Shown piece after piece: positions 58,673 through 64,000 of a stretch of 64,000 bases of DNA. The notes below the pieces were generated by a model. That model did not search any database. It was not told the origin of the DNA and worked only from the letters and a program-made list of their open reading frames with translations. The stretch covers positions 23,371,342 to 23,435,341 of the forward strand of contig OY821745.1 in assembly GCA_963682055.1 (NCBI GenBank). The letters run 5' to 3'. Position 1 is the first letter of the stretch; each line of letters begins with the position of its first letter. The position numbers were made by a program, and so were the translations under genes. Origin of the DNA: Primula veris. Lineage: Eukaryota; Streptophyta; Magnoliopsida; Ericales; Primulaceae.

Positions 58673-59515
58673 GTTCTATGCTTTTATCAATTTATCCGAG
58701 TTTCTTCGATAACCTTTCAAAACTTGCAAACCAGAATGACTAAGGGTTGATTAGAAATCGTGCCAAGCTCATTTGCTGCAAATCATGTGGTCTATTTCCA
58801 ATTTTCGAAGAGATCCACTAAAGTACCAATCCTGGTTCTACAGGAGTTTAAAAACTTTATACTGTAGTTTATAGCAAATCTCCTGATAAAGGTCTAGGCT
58901 CTGTGCTTATGTAGAAAACAAAAGAATTGTAGAGCGCACAATCTTCCAACTGAGTAGTTTTCAATTATCAACTTTATTTCAGATTTTCCTTGATTCTCTC
59001 CTTCTCATTGTACGTTGCTGGTAAAACCGAAGAGTAAATCAGAATTTGTCAAGATTTTTAGTCACGCCTTTATTTTTTTGATGTATACACACTAAGGTTT
59101 AATGTTGTAATTGTTAGTAGCCTATTAGGCTTTTGCCTGGCTGATTTAAGGGCACGAGTACATATTGCTCTGGCTTGTCTGCCCCGTTTGATATTTTAAT
59201 CTTTTGTCAAAAGCAGTTGTTAGCCTAATTGAGTTTGTGGACTTATGGAGTTGTACCAAAGTGTGGTACTAGTTATCAAGGGAAAAACCAGATCACAATA
59301 CCTAAAAGTGTAGAAACACATGCTACAAAATATGTATCGGATTTTATGTGGCCATAACAATTCAAAAGTTCTAAGTTGATGTATTGGTTCACTTAAAAAA
59401 GTTTCTTTCACATTAAGATTATGTTTGTGAATTATCTGGTGCCTGTAGCAAACTTTTCATTCAGCTACATGTTGTGTGAAACAGTATGCAATCTATAAGC
59501 TTTGGTTCTTTAGAC
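58673..59515. other. Start of the 3.9-kb unit B-specific block, no gene
   Basis: No counterpart is present in unit A, where the LINE continues instead. The sequence is less AT-rich than the flanks but shows no open frame or motif I can name. Confidence 0.5.
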
Positions 59516-59519
59516 ATAA

Positions 59520-60065
59520 ATGTTAAAATATTAACCAAGCTATTAACTTTTAACGATCTGATAACCAACCTAACACTTTTTCTAATTCAGTACCTAACCT
59601 ATACGTTTCGCTCTAATTTGGTACCCAACCTAACATTTTTTCTAATTTGCTACCCAACATATACACTACAAAAAAATACCAAAATACCGACGGAATTAGT
59701 GACGGTATTTTTTGTTACGAGCTTATTAGCGACGGTTTTTGTGACGGTTTTGTGACGGTTTTGTCAATTTGCGACAGATTTGTGACAGCTTTTTAAATTA
59801 GCGACAGGCTTGTGACAGCTTTTGACTCTCACTAAATCAAACATTATTTTGTAGTGTATATGTATACAGTCCAATTAAGAAACTCAATTTGTGTTCGATC
59901 ATCAGTTTTTAACGCATAGGTTGGGTACCAAATTAGAAAAAATGTTAGGTTGAGTACCAAATTAGAGCGAAACGTATAGGTTGGGTACCGAATTAGAAAA
60001 AAAGTGTTAGATTGGTTAGCAGATCGCTAAAAATTAATAGGTTGGTTATCATTTTAGCAATTTTT
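59520..60065. mobile_element. Foldback MITE hosting a nested CACTA-type MITE
   Basis: About 140-bp outer arms are inverted: ataaccaacctaacac, cctatacgtttcgctc and aatttggtacccaacc on the left recur as reverse complements on the right. The centre is split by a separate CACTA-like element (59664-59856). The nested order shows the foldback element is older. Confidence 0.8.
59664..59856. mobile_element. CACTA-type MITE
   Basis: The termini are cactacaaaaaaat and attttgtagtg, as in CACTA (EnSpm) elements. Inside are repeated gtgacggtttt and gcgacag/ttgtgacagcttt units, resembling the subterminal repeats of that superfamily. Flanks read tata on both sides, a possible target duplication. It is 193 bp and nonautonomous. 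Confidence 0.8.
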
Positions 60066-61500
60066 CCGTTTCTTCATGTCTTGAAAAGACTTTAGGCAGA
60101 TAAACAAAAAGCATATATAGCTTCAAAATGGACAGTATCAGCAAAATAAAATAAAATTAGAAAATAACTACAGCCATGCAAGCTTGCACATTCTTGTATC
60201 AATGTGCGTTGAGAATAATAACAAGGTGAAAAAAAAGCAATATGATACTATACATGAATGGCACGCTGTATCTTGGTCAATTTTATTTAGAAGAAAGAAT
60301 AGAAAACTAACTAAAGGGTTATTTAAAGAAAGTATATATAATTATCAATTTAAAGAAGAAAGGGATATAATTATTAATTGAAAAGAAGAAAGGGAAACAA
60401 GATTTTTGGATAAGAACATTCATTCATATATATGTGTGTGTGTAAAATCTAAGCTCAAAACAATGGTACTACTTTGAGCTGTTGGTGGAGCCGTCTCCGG
60501 AGGGGAAGTACTGAGCTTTCATCTTCTTATTTTCATTTTGTGTGTTTTATTTTCTCTTTGGATCATGGTTTCCTTTTCAAGTATCACTTTGTTATACCGT
60601 GTGGAGAAAAAAAGGGTAAAAAGACAAATAAGGTGAAAAAGGTTGTTTACGCTTGATCTGTAAATGAGATGAGTATAAACCAATTTGATTATATACAAAC
60701 AAAAATATAGAGTTCGTCTAAACTCGTGTTCGTGTAATTATATTTAAAGTTTGATAAAATCAAAAATTTAAGTCTATTAATGATGTAACAAAAACTAGTA
60801 TCACTACAAAAAATAATTTATACATTAATAGAATATATAAACTTAAACCTAAGACAAATTTGTGTTATACTATCAAGTATATTGTTATATATATGTTGTA
60901 GACAACTTTGTCCTAGTAATCATTATGATAATAAATGAAAAAATTATAATAAATTCTAAGAAAAAACACAATTTTTTTTTAACATATTGAATGTTTTGAA
61001 TGAAATGACACGTTCACGAATAGTTCGTGTTCGGCTCGTTAAACGTTCGGTTCATTTTCGTCAAACGTTCGTTCGTTATTTACATTAACATGAACCAAAC
61101 ATGAACAAATGTTTCAGTTAATGAACATGAACATGAACATAGGCATGCTCGGCTCTCTTTGCTTCATTTACAGCCGGTGCTGTAATATTTGTTAGGTATT
61201 AAATTATAAATTTCCGTTCAACTATGGGGGTTAGCAATAGATCGATAAATTTGCATTCACGTATCTCACATTTGAGATATATTTTGTTGATCAAACTATG
61301 TGATAGGTGAGACACGTGAGTGCAATTAAAACATTTTGTTTAACATTAGTCTACTAATTGAATGAATATTGGTTGATAGAGACGTAGATATCAGGTAGAA
61401 TTAAAGACTGAGTACCAAAATAGTAAAGTTCAATATTACATGGTAGTAAAAATATCTTTTCACAGTAAATTACCCCCATGAAGTAAAAACAACCTTATTA
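60066..61500. other. AT-rich sequence with repeat pieces, no supported gene
   Basis: A 60-codon frame at 60474-60656 has no homology cue. A run of gttcgt / gaacatgaac inverted strings at 61010-61140 looks like another MITE. Sequence near 61240-61340 (gtgagtgcaatt, acattttgtttaaca) belongs to the ggaaaaaaatacg MITE family. Confidence 0.45.
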
Positions 61501-61529
61501 AATTGGATGTGATCTTTCTAAACTATCTA

Positions 61530-61740
61530 CATTAAATAAGCCTCACGTCCGCCTTTAAAATGGTATAACTTTTTGCTTGATTGTACGACCTAATTTTTAC
61601 TCTATGCACTATTTTTCATCGATGCAAATCAAAATCGGAATGTGGATTAACACCATATATCTGTAAAATTAAATGCCAATTCAGTTCCGTGTACCAATAG
61701 ATTCGATTATAGCTCAATGATGGGGTTTTAGTTTCGGCCG
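61530..61740. repeat. Dispersed repeat shared with 50740-50960
   Basis: Both contain cctttaaaatg(g/a)tataa, gcatcaatg- or gatgcaaatcaaaat-cggaatg, and agattcgattata-like strings in the same order. Identity is moderate. The class is unknown; it may be part of an LTR element. Confidence 0.5.
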
Positions 61741-62037
61741 GTTTATAATTGGCGTTTTGATAAATCTCCCACAAAGAGATGAGAAACAGAGTAAATCACA
61801 CAGAAAAATAGACGAGATATAGAGAAACAAAGGAGAGAAAATAGAGAAACTTGATGAGAAAAGAGAGGCCAAAACCTTTTACTGCTCCATAATAACTTCT
61901 CTGGGAAAAACCCTATGAAAACTAATAGTACTAACTTTAAAGAAACAACAATAGTAGTCCAAAAGAAAATAACTCAACATGGTCCAAAACAATTAAATAA
62001 ATAATAAAACAGGCCCTTGTCTAATAGATAAGCTCGG

Positions 62038-62620
62038 CTAGGTCCCGTGCTTATCATTCCCCTCTTCTTCGAGACGAACCTTGGCCTTAAGGTTTCCGGT
62101 TTCGTCCGCTTCACCACTCTGGTCCTTCCTTGACAATGCATCTGCCACTAAATTATCTCGCCCCGGCTTGTATACAATCCCATAGTCAAATCCAACCAGC
62201 TTCGCGATCCACTTTTGTTGTTCCGGTGTCGTAATACGTTGCTCCAGTAGATGACGTAGGCTCTGCTGATCAGTACGAATCAAAAATTGCCTACCCACCA
62301 AATAAGGTCGCCACAACTTTACCGCCTCCAAGATTGCCAACATTTCTTTCGCAAATGTCGACCAAGTGAGCTTACCAGGTCCAATTGCCTTGCTAAAAAA
62401 TGCTATAGGCTGCCCCTTTTGAGACAATACCGCGCCAATCCCAGTACCTGAAGCATCTGTGTCTATAATAAACTGGCCAGAAAAATCAGGTAAAATTAAA
62501 ACAGGCGTAGTCGATACCGCCCGTTTAAGTGCCTAAAATGCCACTTCGGCCTCAGGTGTCCACACAAAATTCCCCTTCTTCAACAACTGGGTCAATGGTC
62601 GAGCAATAATACCACACTTT
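62038..62620 (-). mobile_element. Ty3-gypsy (chromovirus-like) RT-RNase H fragment
   Basis: From 62620 inward the minus strand reads the end of reverse transcriptase (RPLTQLLKKGNFVWT, one stop), then the RNase H domain with IDTDASGTGIGAVLSQ, QKWIAKLVGFDYGI and LVADALSRK, to a stop at 62038. TDAS and ADALSR are hallmarks of Ty3-gypsy RNase H. Gag, protease, most of RT and integrase are absent, so it is a truncated remnant. It joins LINE-derived sequence at about 62618. Confidence 0.88.
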
Positions 62621-62958
62621 CATGTGGATTCTATTTTGGAAACTGAAACTCTAGCTATTTTGCAAGAAATCTCTTGTATAGAGGAAGATGTATTCATTAT
62701 TTAAAGTGACTCTCAAAAATTGGTAAACATTCTTTAAAATAAAGAAAAATGTCAATAAAACAAATTAAAGATATTATGTACAAGAAAAACATCAAGATCT
62801 GTCATAGTTTTAGAGAAGGGAATGAAGCTGCGGACTTTCTAGCAAACAGTGGGCTTGAGCTCATATTGAAGGATCTAGAAGAATATCATAGGAGGTTGAT
62901 AAGTATTCTGAAGTTGGGCAGAGATCGTACTCCAAATCTTCATGGAATTTATCTGTAA
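62618..62958 (+). mobile_element. LINE fragment, part 3, RNase H end (unit B)
   Basis: This corresponds to 26774-27130 in A and reads VDSILETETLAILQEIS, KNIKICHSFREGNEAADFLA then NSGLELI to a stop at 62956-62958. About 575 bp of LINE present in A (26200-26774) is replaced by the 3.9-kb block. Confidence 0.78.
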
Positions 62959-63452
62959 TCGCCATTGTTGAGAAGGTTGGAAGAGAGAGAAAGGCCGTCG
63001 ATCTGTTTTCTGGAATGAGAAGGGGGAGAGGTGACGCGTGGATTTACTGGATAAAGTTTTAACTTAATTATGTTTCAAGTCCTTGTAATTTCAAGTTCCT
63101 TTATTTTGGTTTGGAAAGTTTTATCTGATGTAATTTTCATACATTTTTTTTTTCTGATTGGAGCACTTTTGGCACAATCACTTTGTGGATTTTCCCCCGC
63201 ATTTTAATTTTTCCATAAATTTATAAAATAAAAATGTGGGTTTTTTCCCACCATTAAATTAAAAAAAAACAAAGATATTTAAAAGTAGAATTTAATGCTA
63301 GCTAACCTATTGTTCCAGAAACATCATTTTTATGTGAATGGATAACAACCAAGCACTTTGACTTACAATTTGTTTCAGTTGGGATCATCCAGCTAAATAG
63401 CAACTTCTTGGTAATTGGTAAACTCATTCTCTTCTACCCGACTCTTATAGAA
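62959..63452. other. LINE 3' tail and F-box/FBD downstream flank (unit B)
   Basis: This is the counterpart of 27131-27619, with a few substitutions (for example in the gggttttccc region). Confidence 0.55.
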
Positions 63453-63881
63453 TCAAATTTTCAACTTCTCCAGAAATTGGCAATTTCTTAAAAAATGCTC
63501 GACATACTTTCCTTCTAACTTGAATCCGTAGTCTTGCATTGCGAATTCTCCGAATTCAACTTCCTTAAGATACACGACACACATGAAGGTACACTTGCAA
63601 AGCTTATCACATCAGTGTTTTCCCATTCCGAGGCGATAAAACCCTAGAAATGAACAAACTGATATTAAATAAAGCGAATAAATATCATTCAGGCGACAAA
63701 CTGCTCATAAAAAAATAGGCTTCCATTAACTTACCTTCGTAAAAATGATAGCTTCCAGGTGAGTTGACCTATTCAGAAGATTTGGTAATGATGAAAAAAC
63801 GGCCCTCGAGACATAACCAATCTTTAAGCAGGTAAGATTGGAGAATGTGGGTAATTCACTATAATGATTTCGAAAAGTATT
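63453..63881 (-). pseudogene. F-box/FBD gene, last two exons (unit B)
   Basis: This is the counterpart of 27620-28049. Splice signals and the LPTFSNLTCLK segment are kept, but a one-base deletion (gatacacgac here, gatacaacgac in A) after VPSCVS breaks the FBD frame. Unit A's copy therefore remains the only open one. The stop is at 63453-63455 (a shift back restores LEKLK text). Confidence 0.75.
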
Positions 63882-64000
63882 CTACACACCAAAGTACACA
63901 AAAAAGAAAGAAAGAAAGCAATTAGACCTAAATTCTTAAATCCTCTTTTCCATGTTGACAGTGAAAAGGAACGTTTCACATTTTTGTTCAATGTTTTTAT
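63882..64000. other. Window end within unit B
   Basis: This region pairs with 28050-28168 of unit A and contains no gene. The 88-codon frame expected at about 64056-64322 is beyond the window. Confidence 0.6.

Larger units (their letters stand above)
28675..64000. repeat. Tandem segmental duplication, unit B (3' end cut by window)
   Basis: This is the second direct copy. The last window base pairs with 28168 in unit A, so about 506 more bases are expected before the unit ends, giving roughly 35.8 kb against 28.7 kb for unit A. The size difference is explained by discrete insertions and deletions listed separately. The first half is nearly identical to unit A, whereas the part after ~48 kb shows many substitutions. 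Two uncollapsed haplotypes joined head to tail by an assembler would look similar, so a real tandem duplication is not proved by sequence alone. Confidence 0.95.

Noticed and set aside
60474..60656. 60-codon plus-strand frame beginning with a tryptophan- and arginine-rich stretch
   Set aside because: No homology cue or partner copy; likely chance.
1..64000. Bacterial-type defence, toxin or phage systems
   Set aside because: No compact operons or prokaryotic gene families are present; the gene structure is plant nuclear.

Overview
The window is nuclear DNA of a flowering plant, probably a eudicot; I cannot name the species. It is AT-rich, has GT-AG introns, and carries F-box/FBA, F-box/FBD and plant mobile domain (PMD) sequences, a plastid-type alpha/beta-hydrolase fragment, a LINE, Ty1-copia and Ty3-gypsy pieces, and many MITE-like repeats. 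I see no rRNA, tRNA, CRISPR array or bacterial operon. Almost every gene-like sequence is a broken fragment, and I see no clearly intact, conserved protein-coding gene.

The dominant structure is one large direct (tandem) duplication. Unit A (1-28674) is repeated as unit B (28675 to beyond 64000; base 1 pairs with 28675 and base 28168 pairs with 64000). The first ~14-15 kb of the two units is almost identical. The later third has many substitutions, and one unit holds insertions or deletions that the other lacks. This makes the pair a natural comparison of occupied and empty sites.

Order within unit A: (i) two divergent, degenerate F-box/FBA pseudogenes forming an inverted repeat (190-4312), the right arm broken by two insertions; (ii) two convergent PMD pseudogenes forming a second inverted repeat (5384-7895), then a third PMD 3' fragment (8070-8958); (iii) two unidentified minus-strand exons (9226-9535) and an F-box/FBD LRR fragment (~9970-10275); (iv) LTR-retrotransposon remnants (10490-11450, 11990-13440) and MITE-rich DNA to 18.7 kb; (v) the 5' part of a MAIN-like PMD gene (18728-19200) and a lone first exon of an alpha/beta-hydrolase (19728-19841); (vi) a hAT-type MITE with a perfect 8-bp target duplication (20689-21333); (vii) another PMD pseudogene (22130-22795), a foldback MITE and a duplicated block carrying a helicase-like exon; (viii) a decayed LINE (about 25620-27420), the last two exons of an F-box/FBD gene on the minus strand (27620-28049) and an 88-codon plus-strand ORF (28224-28490).

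Unit B repeats this order with differences. It has no hAT MITE, it keeps the 3' part of the PMD gene and hydrolase exon 2 (both absent from A), and it lacks the PMD 5' part. It also gains a 2.1-kb block (50211-52356), a Ty1-copia solo LTR inside the LINE (57296-58421) and a ~3.9-kb nonhomologous block with a nested CACTA/foldback MITE and a Ty3-gypsy RNase H fragment (58673-62617). The genes do not form a pathway. The biology visible here is the birth and decay of F-box and PMD copies, and the two long inverted repeats per unit would give long double-stranded RNA if transcribed.
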